From Pseudomonas sp. MN1F (GTDB taxonomy: Bacteria > Pseudomonadota > Gammaproteobacteria > Pseudomonadales > Pseudomonadaceae), in NCBI RefSeq assembly GCF_009391885.1, contig NZ_VZII01000037.1, positions 247,733 through 311,732 on the forward strand: a stretch of 64,000 bases of DNA, given 5' to 3'. The translations under genes were made by a program, and so were the position numbers. Within the stretch, counting starts at the first letter, position 1. Each line of letters opens with the position of its first letter. Positions 25,373 to 34,042 of this stretch are shown one piece after another. Under the pieces are notes generated by a model that did not search any database, was not told the origin of the DNA, and saw nothing but the letters and a program-made list of their open reading frames with translations.

Positions 25373-26737
25373 ATGCAAGCGACTAAAAAGACGCATGTGC
25401 GCTACCTGATCCTGTTCATGCTGTTCCTGGTGACCACGATCAACTACGCAGACCGAGCAACCATCGCCATCGCAGGCTCCAGCCTGCAGAAAGACCTCGG
25501 CATCGACGCCGTTACCCTTGGTTATATTTTCTCCGCCTTCGGATGGGCTTACGTGGCCGGGCAGATCCCCGGCGGCTGGCTGCTGGACCGCTTCGGTTCG
25601 AAGAATGTCTACGCCTTCAGCATCTTCACCTGGTCGCTGTTCACCCTGCTGCAGGGCTTTGTCGGTGGCCTGCCGGTGGCCTGGGCGGTGGTGACCCTGT
25701 TCACCCTGCGCTTTCTCGTCGGCTTCGCCGAAGCCCCGTCGTTCCCGGGCAATGCCCGTATCGTCGCAGCCTGGTTCCCAACCCAGGAACGCGGCACCGC
25801 CTCGGCGATCTTCAACTCGGCGCAGTACTTCGCCACCGCCCTGTTCGCTCCGATCATGGGCTGGATTGTGTTCAGCTTTGGCTGGGAGCATGTGTTCGTG
25901 GTCATGGGTGCACTGGGCATCGTGTTCTCCATGGTGTGGCTGAAGACCATCTACAACCCACGCCAGCACCCGCGCATCAGCAAGGACGAACTCGAACACA
26001 TCGAGCAGAACGGCGGCCTGGTCGACATGGACCAGAAGCGTGGCAACGACGGCCCGAAGTGGGGCTACATCAAGCAACTGCTGACCAGCCGCATGCTGCT
26101 GGGCGTGTACCTGGGCCAGTACTGCATCAACGCCATCACCTACTTCTTCCTCACCTGGTTCCCGGTGTACCTGGTGCAGGAACGCGGCATGACCATCCTC
26201 AAAGCTGGCTTCATCGCTTCGCTGCCAGCGATCTGCGGCTTCATTGGCGGCGTGCTGGGTGGGGTAATCTCGGACTGGCTGCTGCGCCGTGGCAACTCGC
26301 TGACCTTCTCGCGCAAGCTGCCGATCGTCTGTGGCCTGTTGCTGTCGACCTGCATGGTGTTCTGCAACTACGTCGACGCCGAGTGGATGGTGGTCGGTTT
26401 CATGACCCTGGCCTTCTTCGGCAAAGGCATCGGTGCACTGGGCTGGGCCGTAGTGGCAGACACCTCGCCCAAGCAGATCGCCGGGCTGTCCGGTGGCCTG
26501 TTCAACACCTTCGGCAACGTTGCCTCGATCACCACCCCGATCGTGATCGGCTACATCATCAGCGCCACCGGCTCGTTCAAGTGGGCCCTGGTGTACGTGG
26601 GTGCCAACGCCCTGGTGGCGGTGTTCAGCTACCTGGTGATCGTCGGCCCGATCAAGCGTATCGAGTTGCGCGACGATGCCCCAAAGCCACAGTCTGAGCC
26701 GGCCGCCAATGGCGAACTGGCCAGCTCGCGGCACTGA
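25373..26737 (+). CDS. garP: MFS aldarate (D-glucarate/galactarate) transporter
   Basis: A 454-residue major facilitator with twelve predicted transmembrane segments, from the anion:cation symporter family (GudP/GarP). RYLILFMLFLVTTINYADRATIAIAG at the N-terminus and GWAYVAGQIPGGWLLDRFGSKNVY (motif A region) are typical. GGGAG lies close before the ATG. The position between kdgD and garD assigns galactarate and/or glucarate as substrate. Glucarate versus galactarate preference cannot be read from the sequence. Confidence 0.93.
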   Translation: MQATKKTHVRYLILFMLFLVTTINYADRATIAIAGSSLQKDLGIDAVTLGYIFSAFGWAYVAGQIPGGWLLDRFGSKNVYAFSIFTWSLFTLLQGFVGGLPVAWAVVTLFTLRFLVGFAEAPSFPGNARIVAAWFPTQERGTASAIFNSAQYFATALFAPIMGWIVFSFGWEHVFVVMGALGIVFSMVWLKTIYNPRQHPRISKDELEHIEQNGGLVDMDQKRGNDGPKWGYIKQLLTSRMLLGVYLGQYCINAITYFFLTWFPVYLVQERGMTILKAGFIASLPAICGFIGGVLGGVISDWLLRRGNSLTFSRKLPIVCGLLLSTCMVFCNYVDAEWMVVGFMTLAFFGKGIGALGWAVVADTSPKQIAGLSGGLFNTFGNVASITTPIVIGYIISATGSFKWALVYVGANALVAVFSYLVIVGPIKRIELRDDAPKPQSEPAANGELASSRH

Positions 26738-26805
26738 GTGAACACGCCCACGCCTGCGCGGGCGGATGTACAAAAGCCTGAGAACCTGACAAGTAGGGCC
26801 CAAAC

Positions 26806-28359
26806 ATGCAGTTGATCGAACATTCCGACTCGCCCCGCTACGTCCGCCTGCACGACGACGACAATGTCGTGGTGGTGGTCAACGACGGCGGCCTGGGCGA
26901 AGGTGCCCGCTTCGCCGATGGCCTGACCCTGGTCGAAGGCGTGCCACAGAGCCACAAGGTCGCCACCGTGCTGATCGCCAAGGGCGAGCCGGTACGCCGC
27001 TACGGGCAGATCATCGGCTATGCGCTGGAAGACCTGCGCCAGGGCAGCTGGGTACAGGAAAGCCAGCTGGCCATGCCGGCCGCCCCCGAGCTGGACAGCC
27101 TGCCGCGCTGCGACGCAGTACCCGATGCCCTGCCACCGCTGGACGGCTTCACCTTCGAAGGCTACCGCAACGCCGACGGCACCGTCGGCACCCGCAACAT
27201 CCTCGGCATCACCACCACAGTGCAGTGCGTGACCGGCGTGCTGGAGCACGCGGTCAAGCGCATTCGCGCCGAACTGCTGCCCAAATACCCCAACGTCGAT
27301 GACGTGGTCGCCCTCACCCACAGCTACGGTTGCGGCGTGGCGATCAATGCCCGCGACGCCTACATCCCGATCCGCACCGTGCGCAACCTGGCGCGCAACC
27401 CCAACCTCGGTGGCGAGGCGCTGGTGATCAGCCTGGGTTGCGAAAAGCTCCAGGCCGGCCAGGTGATGCACGACAACGACCCGTCGGTGGACCTCAGCGA
27501 GCCTTGGTTGTATCGCCTGCAGGACGCCAGCCTCGGCTTTGTCGAGATGATCGAGCAGATCATGGGCCTGGCCGAAACCCGCCTGAAGAAGCTCGACCAG
27601 CGCCGCCGCGAGACGGTGCCGGCCAGCGAGCTGATCCTCGGCATGCAGTGCGGCGGCAGTGACGCCTTCTCCGGCATCACCGCCAACCCGGCACTCGGCT
27701 ACGCTGCCGACCTGCTGGTGCGCGCGGGTGCCACCGTGCTGTTCTCGGAAGTGACCGAAGTGCGCGATGCCATCTACATGCTCACCTCCCGCGCCGAAAA
27801 CCAGGAAGTTGCCGATGCCCTGGTGCGCGAGATGGACTGGTACGACCGCTACCTGCAGCAAGGCGCGGCCGACCGCAGCGCCAACACCACGCCGGGCAAC
27901 AAGAAAGGCGGCCTGTCGAACATTGTCGAGAAGTCCCTCGGCTCGATCGTCAAGTCTGGCAGCGGCGCCATCCAGGGCGTGCTTGGCCCGGGCGAGCGGG
28001 TCAATCGCAAGGGCCTGATCTTCTGCGCCACCCCGGCCAGCGACTTCGTCTGCGGCACCCTGCAACTGGCCGCCGGCATGAACCTGCACGTGTTTACCAC
28101 CGGCCGCGGCACGCCGTATGGCCTGGCCATGGCGCCGGTGGTCAAGGTTTGCACCCGCACCGAGCTGGCCCAGCGCTGGCCGGACCTGATCGACATCGAC
28201 GCCGGGCGCATTGCCAGTGGCCGCTCGACCATCGAAGAGCTGGGTTGGGAGCTGTTCCACTACTACCTGGACGTGGCCAGCGGCCGCAAACAGACCTGGG
28301 CCGAACAGCACCGCCTGCACAACGACATCACCCTGTTCAATCCAGCACCGATTACCTGA
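26806..28359 (+). CDS. garD: Galactarate dehydratase
   Basis: A 517-residue iron-dependent UxaA/GarD-family dehydratase, which converts galactarate to 5-keto-4-deoxyglucarate. The N-terminal SAF-like domain covers about residues 10-90. The long core contains RNADGTVGTRNILGITTTVQC, ALTHSYGCGVAIN, LGCEKLQAGQ, MQCGGSDAFSGITANPALG and FTTGRGTPYGLAMAPVVKVCTRTEL, all hallmarks of GarD. Its product is the KdgD substrate, so the operon holds a complete route except for a separate glucarate dehydratase, which was not seen here. Confidence 0.94.
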   Translation: MQLIEHSDSPRYVRLHDDDNVVVVVNDGGLGEGARFADGLTLVEGVPQSHKVATVLIAKGEPVRRYGQIIGYALEDLRQGSWVQESQLAMPAAPELDSLPRCDAVPDALPPLDGFTFEGYRNADGTVGTRNILGITTTVQCVTGVLEHAVKRIRAELLPKYPNVDDVVALTHSYGCGVAINARDAYIPIRTVRNLARNPNLGGEALVISLGCEKLQAGQVMHDNDPSVDLSEPWLYRLQDASLGFVEMIEQIMGLAETRLKKLDQRRRETVPASELILGMQCGGSDAFSGITANPALGYAADLLVRAGATVLFSEVTEVRDAIYMLTSRAENQEVADALVREMDWYDRYLQQGAADRSANTTPGNKKGGLSNIVEKSLGSIVKSGSGAIQGVLGPGERVNRKGLIFCATPASDFVCGTLQLAAGMNLHVFTTGRGTPYGLAMAPVVKVCTRTELAQRWPDLIDIDAGRIASGRSTIEELGWELFHYYLDVASGRKQTWAEQHRLHNDITLFNPAPIT

Positions 28360-28382
28360 ACATTCAACCCTAGGAGCCGCAC

Positions 28383-29963
28383 ATGCCAGAGATCCTCGGC
28401 CACAACTTCATCGCCGGCCAGCGCAGCGCCGCTGGTTCGCAACGCCTGCAAAGCCTGGACGCCACCACCGGCGAGGCCCTGCCCTACAGCTTCGCCCAGG
28501 CCACCGAGGCCGAAGTGGACCAGGCAGCCAATGCCGCTGCTGCCGCGTTTGTCGAATTCCGCAACCTGAAACCGGCCCGCCGTGCCGAGTTCCTCGATGC
28601 CATTGCTGGCGAACTGGACGAACTGGACGACGCCTTCGTCGCCATCGTCTGCCGTGAGACTGCCCTGCCTGCCGCCCGCATCCAGGGCGAGCGCGGCCGC
28701 ACCAGCGGCCAGATGCGCCTGTTCGCCCAAGTGCTGCGCCGTGGCGATTTCCTCGGTGCGCGCATCGACCTGGCCCTGCCCGACCGTCAGCCGCTGCCGC
28801 GGGTCGACCTGCGCCAGATGCGCATCGGCGTCGGCCCGGTCGCCGTGTTCGGTGCCAGCAACTTCCCACTGGCCTTTTCCACCGCTGGTGGTGACACCGC
28901 TGCGGCCCTTGCCGCCGGTTGCCCGGTGGTGTTCAAGGCGCACAGCGGCCACATGGCCACCGCCGACCTGGTCGGCTGCGCCATCCAGCGCGCGGCCGAG
29001 CGCACCGGCATGCCCAAGGGCGTGTTCAACATGGTCTTCGGCGCTGGCGTCGGCGAGCCGCTGGTCAAGCACCCGGCCATCCAGGCCGTCGGCTTCACCG
29101 GTTCGCTCAAGGGTGGCGACGCCCTGTGCCGCATGGCCGCCGAGCGCCCGCAGCCGATCCCGGTATTCGCCGAGATGTCCAGCATCAACCCGGTGATCAT
29201 CCTGCCGGGCGCCCTGGCCAAGCGTGGCGAGGCCATCGCCCGTGAGCTGGCCGGTTCCGTGTGCATGGGTGCCGGGCAGTTCTGCACCAACCCGGGCCTG
29301 GTCATCGGCCTGCAGTCCGCGCAGTACAGCCAGCTGCTCGCCGACCTTGGCCAGCACCTGGACCAACAGGCCGGGCAGACCATGCTGAACGCTGGCGGCC
29401 TGCGCAGCTACGTGGGCGGCCTGGAGCACCTGCACGCCCACGCGGGTATCGAGCACCTCGCCGGCCAGGCCCAGGAAGGCAGCCAGGCCCGTGCTCAGCT
29501 GTTCAAGGCTGATGCCCGCCTGTTGGTGGAATCGGACCCGCTGCTGCAGGAAGAAGTGTTCGGCCCGACCACCGTGGCGGTCGAGGTCAAGGACAACGCG
29601 CAACTGCGTGACGCCCTGCTCGGCCTGCGCGGCCAGCTGACCGCGACCTTGATCGGCGAGCCGGAGGACTTCGAGGCCTTCGCCTGGCTGGTGCCGCTGC
29701 TGGAAGAGAAAGTCGGCCGCATCCTGGTCAATGGCTACCCGACCGGCGTGGAAGTGTGCGAGGCGATGGTCCACGGCGGGCCGTATCCGGCGACTTCCGA
29801 TGCCCGTGGTACATCGGTCGGCACCCTGGCCATCGACCGTTTCCTGCGCCCGGTGTGCTACCAGAACTACCCGCAGGCGCTGCTGCCGGAGGCACTGCGT
29901 GACCACAACCCGCTGGGGCTGCGTCGCCTGGTCAATGGGCAGTGGAGCGAAGGCGCCATCTGA
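28383..29963 (+). CDS. 2,5-dioxovalerate (alpha-ketoglutarate semialdehyde) dehydrogenase
   Basis: A 526-residue aldehyde dehydrogenase, the NADP-type group associated with aldarate and hydroxyproline pathways. It opens MPEILGHNFIAGQRSAAGS; GVGPVAVFGASNFPLAFSTAGGDTAAALAAGCPVVFKAHSGH is the cofactor loop, FAEMSSINPV carries the general-base Glu, and GAGQFCTNPGL the catalytic Cys. It oxidises the KdgD product to 2-oxoglutarate, feeding the TCA cycle. It is the last gene of the operon, with TAGGAG upstream and a strong terminator 19 bases past the stop. Confidence 0.94.
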   Translation: MPEILGHNFIAGQRSAAGSQRLQSLDATTGEALPYSFAQATEAEVDQAANAAAAAFVEFRNLKPARRAEFLDAIAGELDELDDAFVAIVCRETALPAARIQGERGRTSGQMRLFAQVLRRGDFLGARIDLALPDRQPLPRVDLRQMRIGVGPVAVFGASNFPLAFSTAGGDTAAALAAGCPVVFKAHSGHMATADLVGCAIQRAAERTGMPKGVFNMVFGAGVGEPLVKHPAIQAVGFTGSLKGGDALCRMAAERPQPIPVFAEMSSINPVIILPGALAKRGEAIARELAGSVCMGAGQFCTNPGLVIGLQSAQYSQLLADLGQHLDQQAGQTMLNAGGLRSYVGGLEHLHAHAGIEHLAGQAQEGSQARAQLFKADARLLVESDPLLQEEVFGPTTVAVEVKDNAQLRDALLGLRGQLTATLIGEPEDFEAFAWLVPLLEEKVGRILVNGYPTGVEVCEAMVHGGPYPATSDARGTSVGTLAIDRFLRPVCYQNYPQALLPEALRDHNPLGLRRLVNGQWSEGAI

Positions 29964-29981
29964 GTAATGAACTGAAACAGG

Positions 29982-30006
29982 AAAGCCCCGCATTTGCGGG
30001 GCTTTT
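29982..30006 (+). terminator. Terminator of the aldarate operon
   Basis: Stem AAAGCCCCGC / GCGGGGCTTT around the loop ATTT, followed by T and further T-rich sequence. The upstream A-tract also allows function for the oppositely oriented gntR transcript. Confidence 0.92.
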
Positions 30007-30014
30007 CTTTATCG

Positions 30015-30062
30015 CCTGTCCCGGCCTCTTCGCGGGTGAACCCGCGAAGAGGCCATTACAGG
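30015..30062. repeat. P. putida-type REP palindrome
   Basis: A perfect 14-bp stem GGCCTCTTCGCGGG with loop TGAA, flanked by CCTGT and ACAGG in inverted orientation. The core and flanks match the P. putida repetitive extragenic palindrome. It sits between the convergent ends of the aldarate operon and gntR. Confidence 0.85.
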
Positions 30063-30073
30063 TTATAGAGGCC

Positions 30074-30823
30074 TCAGCCCCCCTGAGCCTCTGCTGCTTC
30101 ATGAGCCTGGCGCAATCGCTCGCGGCTGTTGCTCAGGTGCATGCGCATCGCCATCTTCGCCCCTTCGCTGTCGCGTCGGGCGATGGCTTCGTAGATGGCC
30201 TCGTGCTCGTGCATCAGGCGGCTCATGTAATGCGCCTGGTCATCATGGGCCAACCGCGCCGAATTCAACCGGGTACGCGGAATGATGCTGGTACCCAGGT
30301 GGTTGATGATATCGGCGAAGTAGTGGTTGCCACTGGCCTGGGCAATGCGCAGGTGGAACTGGAAGTCCGCCGACACTGCATCGGTGGCATGTGCCGCGCC
30401 TTCGTTGAGCTCGTCCAGCGCCGCCCGCATGCCCGCCAGCGCTTCGTCGCTGCGCCGTTGCGCCGCCAGGCCCGCCGACTCGATTTCCAGGGCGATGCGC
30501 AGCTCCAGCACCGCCAGCACTTCGCGCAAGGTCACCACGGTCGCCGGGTCGATACGAAAGCCCCCGGTCGCCGGGGCGTCCAGCACGAAGGTGCCGATGC
30601 CATGGCGCGTCTCCACCTGGCCGGCCGCTTGCAGCCGGGAGATCGCCTCACGCACCACGGTGCGGCTGACGCCCTCCTCGGCCATGATCTGCGATTCGGT
30701 CGGCAGCTTGTCGCCGCGCTTGAGCTGGCCGCTGCGAATGCGCTCGGTCAGCACCGTGACCAGTTCCTGGGCCAGACTACGCGGCTTGCGCCGGGTCCTT
30801 GCCTGTACCTGCTGCTCTGTCAT
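30074..30823 (-). CDS. FadR-subfamily GntR regulator of the aldarate operon
   Basis: A 249-residue regulator with an N-terminal winged helix (about 15-85: LTERIRSGQLKRGDKLPTESQIMAEEGVSRTVVREAISRLQAAGQVETRHGIGTFV) and an all-helical FCD ligand domain (about 105-240) with the metal-ligand pattern DFQFHLRIAQASGN and HEAIYEAI. Such FadR/FCD proteins sit beside garD/kdgD operons and respond to aldarates. An in-frame ATG at 30856 exists, but it has no ribosome site and overlaps a likely -10 element (TATCAT). The ATG at 30823 has AAGGTG about ten bases upstream and is preferred. A motif shared with the kdgD promoter lies just upstream. Confidence 0.88.
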   Translation of the reverse strand: MTEQQVQARTRRKPRSLAQELVTVLTERIRSGQLKRGDKLPTESQIMAEEGVSRTVVREAISRLQAAGQVETRHGIGTFVLDAPATGGFRIDPATVVTLREVLAVLELRIALEIESAGLAAQRRSDEALAGMRAALDELNEGAAHATDAVSADFQFHLRIAQASGNHYFADIINHLGTSIIPRTRLNSARLAHDDQAHYMSRLMHEHEAIYEAIARRDSEGAKMAMRMHLSNSRERLRQAHEAAEAQGG

Positions 30824-30854
30824 GCCCTGTATTTCACCTTGAAAGACAGCCGTC

Positions 30855-30883
30855 ATGATAGCGCAAGCAGTTGTACGATCACA
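30855..30883 (-). promoter_or_regulatory. gntR promoter with motif shared with kdgD
   Basis: On the minus strand TATCAT (30855-30860) can serve as -10 and TGTGAT (30878-30883) as a weak -35 with a 17-base spacer. The plus-strand sequence GTTGTACGATCAC (30870-30882) fills the spacer and differs in one base from GTTGTACGATAAC at 24288-24300. This arrangement predicts autorepression. Confidence 0.5.
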
Positions 30884-31030
30884 TACACCTGACGCGGTAT
30901 TTCATCAAAGCGCTGCGCCAGGTGCATGCCCCAGCACGCGGGCGTATTGGTCACCTGCGTTGGACTCGGTGAACTCGCCCCAGCACTGATAAACTGCCAA
31001 TCCGTGGATTTGAGGGGATTGACGCAAGGC

Positions 31031-31765
31031 ATGAACGAAACGCGATACGCCGTGGTGGCCAAGGACTTGATGGAAGGCATCGCCAGTGGCCGTTACCCGG
31101 TGGGTAGCCTGCTGCCGACCGAATTCGAGCTGTGCGATTTGTATGAGGTGAGCCGGCACACGGTGCGGGCAGCGATCAACCAGTTGCTCAATCAGGGGCT
31201 GGTGTCACGCCGCAAGCGGGTCGGCACCCGGGTCGAGGCCAGCAGCCCACGCGGCGGCTATTCCCAGTCACTGGCGACCGTGGCCGACCTTGCGCACCTG
31301 GCGGAAACCCAGCAACGGGATATCCAGAACGTGCGCCACTTCGTCGCCGATCTGAGTGAGGCGGCGCGCCTGGGGCTGGTGCCGGGGGAGCACTACTTCT
31401 GCGTGTCGAGCATCCGCGTCGACCGCCAGCACAATGCCGCGCCGTTGTGCTGGACCGATGTCTATGCCCAGCGCGATTACGCCGAGGTCATCGAACTGGC
31501 CCGCGAGCACCCTGACCAGCTGATCGCAGCGTTGATCGAACAGCACTATGGCCGGGCGATCGCCGTCGTCGACCAGCAGGTACGGGCCGTGTTGCTGACA
31601 GCAGAGATGGCGCGTGAACTGAAGGCCGAGACGGGCACCCCAGGGCTGAAGATCATCCGTCATTACCGCGAGAAAAACGGCGACCTGATGGCAGTTTCCG
31701 AGACCGTGCACCCGGATGACCGGTTCACCCTGGTGACCCAGATGCGCCGGGACACGCAGGGCTGA
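31031..31765 (+). CDS. GntR-family regulator, HutC subfamily (UTRA domain)
   Basis: A 244-residue regulator. Residues about 4-72 are the GntR winged helix (VAKDLMEGIASGRYPVGSLLPTEFELCDLYEVSRHTVRAAINQLLNQGLVSRRKRVGTRV) and about 95-235 the UTRA ligand-binding fold. The ATG at 31031 places the helix at the very N-terminus, as is normal for this family; a 35-codon extension upstream was rejected. No hut gene or transporter is next to it, so target and ligand are unknown. It is divergent from the FadR-type regulator. Confidence 0.85.
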   Translation: MNETRYAVVAKDLMEGIASGRYPVGSLLPTEFELCDLYEVSRHTVRAAINQLLNQGLVSRRKRVGTRVEASSPRGGYSQSLATVADLAHLAETQQRDIQNVRHFVADLSEAARLGLVPGEHYFCVSSIRVDRQHNAAPLCWTDVYAQRDYAEVIELAREHPDQLIAALIEQHYGRAIAVVDQQVRAVLLTAEMARELKAETGTPGLKIIRHYREKNGDLMAVSETVHPDDRFTLVTQMRRDTQG

Positions 31766-31805
31766 AGCCGCTACAGTAGACGCTTTCCATGGAAGGAAGT
31801 CCTGC

Positions 31806-32456
31806 ATGAAACCGCTCGACCGTGCCCTGCTCGCTTGTGGCCTGCTCATCCCGTTCTGGTTGCTGATCGGCGTCTGGTCCACCGCCCAGGCCTACCCCGG
31901 CTACGACCACCTGCAGCAGGCCATGAGCCAGCTCGGCGCCCAAGGTTCCCCGACCCAGCACTGGTCGCCCCTGGTCAATAATTTCCCCCTCGCCCTGCTG
32001 TTCGCCCTATTCGCCTGGGGCCTTGCCCGGCGTTGGCGCGCCTCGAAACTTGCGCTGCTGAGCGCTGCCCTGGTCCTGCTGCATGGCCTGGGCAGCTTCG
32101 GCACTGGCCTGTTTCCGTGCGACCAGGGCTGCGCACCTGCCGAGCCGTCCAGCTCGCAGCAACTGCACAACCTCAGTGGCCTGCTGATGTTCCTCTCGTT
32201 GACCCTGGCCAGCGCGCTGTGGGCCTGGCTCGGCAAGCGCCTGATCGGTTCGCCAGCCTTGAGCTGGTTTTCGCTGGTGTGCCTGATATCCGCCTTGGTC
32301 AGCGTCGTGTTCATGGCCCAGGCCGCACAAAGCGGCCAGCTGTTCGGCCTGTACCAGCGGCTGAACTACGGCGTGTCAGTGGTGTGGATCGCCGGTTTGG
32401 CGCTGAGCTGCCTGCACCCGGCACTGGCAAATCGCTTTCGCATCGCCACTACCTGA
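31806..32456 (+). CDS. DUF998 family membrane protein
   Basis: A 216-residue integral membrane protein with about six hydrophobic segments. The conserved HLQQAMSQLGAQGSP near the N-terminus, the GTGLFPCDQGC loop and the HNLSGLLMFLSLTL helix match DUF998. Function is unknown. It lies 40 bases behind the HutC-type regulator on the same strand and may share its transcript. Confidence 0.75.
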   Translation: MKPLDRALLACGLLIPFWLLIGVWSTAQAYPGYDHLQQAMSQLGAQGSPTQHWSPLVNNFPLALLFALFAWGLARRWRASKLALLSAALVLLHGLGSFGTGLFPCDQGCAPAEPSSSQQLHNLSGLLMFLSLTLASALWAWLGKRLIGSPALSWFSLVCLISALVSVVFMAQAAQSGQLFGLYQRLNYGVSVVWIAGLALSCLHPALANRFRIATT

Positions 32457-32530
32457 TTCGAAAATACTGGCCCCCAGGCATCTGAAGCGAAGGCAAACTC
32501 CCTTCATCTTCAGATGCTTAGGACAGCAAA

Positions 32531-32860
32531 ATGCGAGTATTTCTAGCAACGATGGCCGGCTGCCTGCTGGCCACTGCCGCCTTTGGCGCCCAGGCCAAAG
32601 CGCTTAGCCAGAACGACCGCCAAACCTGTGGATGGGGCTCGCAGATCGCCGCCGAGGCGCAGCAGGCCAAGCTCTCCGGCGTCACCCTGTACGCCACGCG
32701 CAAGAAACTGCAGGTACGCCGGTTCGCCAAACCCTGGATGCGCATGACCGCCATGGGCATTACCGAACAGACCTACAACAGCCGTTCACGGCTCAAGCCA
32801 GCGGCGATCAAGCAGACGTACTACGAACAGTGTGTCCAGCACACACTTGCGAAAAGGTAG
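32531..32860 (+). CDS. Small secreted protein of unknown function
   Basis: A 109-residue protein with a clean signal peptide (MRVFLATMAGCLLATAAFGAQA), leaving a basic mature domain of about 87 residues with two cysteines (in QTCGWGSQ and YEQCVQH) that could form a disulfide. No family was recognised. The gene follows DUF998 by 74 bases. Confidence 0.6.
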   Translation: MRVFLATMAGCLLATAAFGAQAKALSQNDRQTCGWGSQIAAEAQQAKLSGVTLYATRKKLQVRRFAKPWMRMTAMGITEQTYNSRSRLKPAAIKQTYYEQCVQHTLAKR

Positions 32861-32913
32861 ATCATTAAAATCAACGAGTTAGCAAATACAACTCATGTGA
32901 TTTATTTAAGATT

Positions 32914-33117
32914 TCAGGTGAGATAGACCGGCTCGCAACGCACTTCGGTTTTCACCGAATTGGCAATGAAGCACGCTTCATGAGCAAGGTAATGCAGGTG
33001 CTCGAGCTGCTCCCACAGCAGTGGCAGCTGGACAGCGCCGCCACGCCTGGCGTTTGCGGCCTGTCCCACGAAAAAGCGATTACATCTGTTACGCTGATAA
33101 TCACCTGCCAAAGCCAA
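32914..33117 (-). pseudogene. Remnant of an OsmC/OhrA-family gene (C-terminal fragment)
   Basis: A short frame whose last 40 or so residues, EQLEHLHYLAHEACFIANSV then KTEVRCEPVYLT, are the normal C-terminus of an OsmC-family peroxide-reductase-like protein (HEACFIANSV is the conserved C-terminal block). The remaining roughly 100 N-terminal residues, including the first catalytic Cys region, are absent; the frame runs into the LysR promoter instead. The first part of the frame (QRNRCNRFFVGQAANARRGGA) does not look OsmC-like. A 5' deletion left this relic. Confidence 0.6.
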
Positions 33118-33133
33118 TCAAAGCATTCGCCCC

Positions 33134-34042
33134 ATGGATGAACTGCGCAAGATCGACCTCAACCTGCTGCTCACCCTGCACGCCCTGCTCAGCGAAAAGC
33201 ACGTGACCCGCGCCACCCTGCGCCTGCACCGCAGCCAGCCCGCCGTCAGTCATGCCCTGGCGCAGCTACGTGCACACTTCGACGACCCCTTGCTGATCCG
33301 CCAGCACGGCCAGATGGCCCTCACCGCCCGCGCCCAATCACTGGCCAAACCGCTGCAGGACGCCCTCGGCAGCCTCAACGGCCTGCTGGCCGCGCCGCAG
33401 TTCGACCCGGCCCAAGCTCGGCGCCGCTTCAGGCTTTCGCTGTCGGACTATTCCTCACGCATCATCCTGCCACCCTTGGTCCGCCACCTGCGCCAGGTTG
33501 CCCCCGGCGTCGACCTGGCGATCAGCCAGGCCAGCCGCGATAGCATGCTCGCGCAGTTGCTCGATGGCGAACTCGACCTGGCCCTGGGCATCTTCCCGGA
33601 ACTGCCAGCCGACATCACCGCCCAGACCTTGTTCGAAGACCGCTTCATCAGCGTCGCTGATCGCCAGGTGCTGCCAGCCGAGGGCGGGCTTGCGCTGGAG
33701 GACTGGCTGACGCGCCCGCACGTGCTCATGGCCATGCACCCGGATGCCCACGATGAGATCGAGCGAGCGTTGGCCGAACAAGGCCTGCGCCGGCATATTG
33801 CGCTGGCGCTGCCACATTGGAGCGCAGCAGTCGAAGTGCTCGCCGGCACCGACCTGATCCTCACCGTGGCCAGGCGAGCGGTAGGCCCGATGCGCCAGCA
33901 CCCGTCACTGCGCCAGTTCACGCCACCGCTGCCGATCCCCGCCCTCGCCTATCAACAAGCCTGGCACGCCAGGAAAGACAGCGACCCCGGCCATCGCTGG
34001 CTGCGCGAGGCGGTTTGGGCCTGCAGCCAGCCTGGGCATTGA
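33134..34042 (+). CDS. LysR-family transcriptional regulator
   Basis: A 302-residue regulator opening MDELRKIDLNLLLTLHALLSEKHVTRATLRLHRSQPAVSHALAQLRAHFDDPLLIRQ, a NodD/LeuO-type helix-turn-helix, followed by a periplasmic-binding-like effector domain (about 92-300). It ends one base before the DMT transporter ends on the other strand. The only gene upstream in the opposite direction is the decayed OsmC relic, so its original target may have been lost. Confidence 0.88.
   Translation: MDELRKIDLNLLLTLHALLSEKHVTRATLRLHRSQPAVSHALAQLRAHFDDPLLIRQHGQMALTARAQSLAKPLQDALGSLNGLLAAPQFDPAQARRRFRLSLSDYSSRIILPPLVRHLRQVAPGVDLAISQASRDSMLAQLLDGELDLALGIFPELPADITAQTLFEDRFISVADRQVLPAEGGLALEDWLTRPHVLMAMHPDAHDEIERALAEQGLRRHIALALPHWSAAVEVLAGTDLILTVARRAVGPMRQHPSLRQFTPPLPIPALAYQQAWHARKDSDPGHRWLREAVWACSQPGH

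Noticed and set aside
31031..31765. Calling the UTRA-domain regulator HutC (histidine utilisation repressor)
   Set aside because: No hut genes or histidine transporters are nearby; HutC is only the subfamily name.
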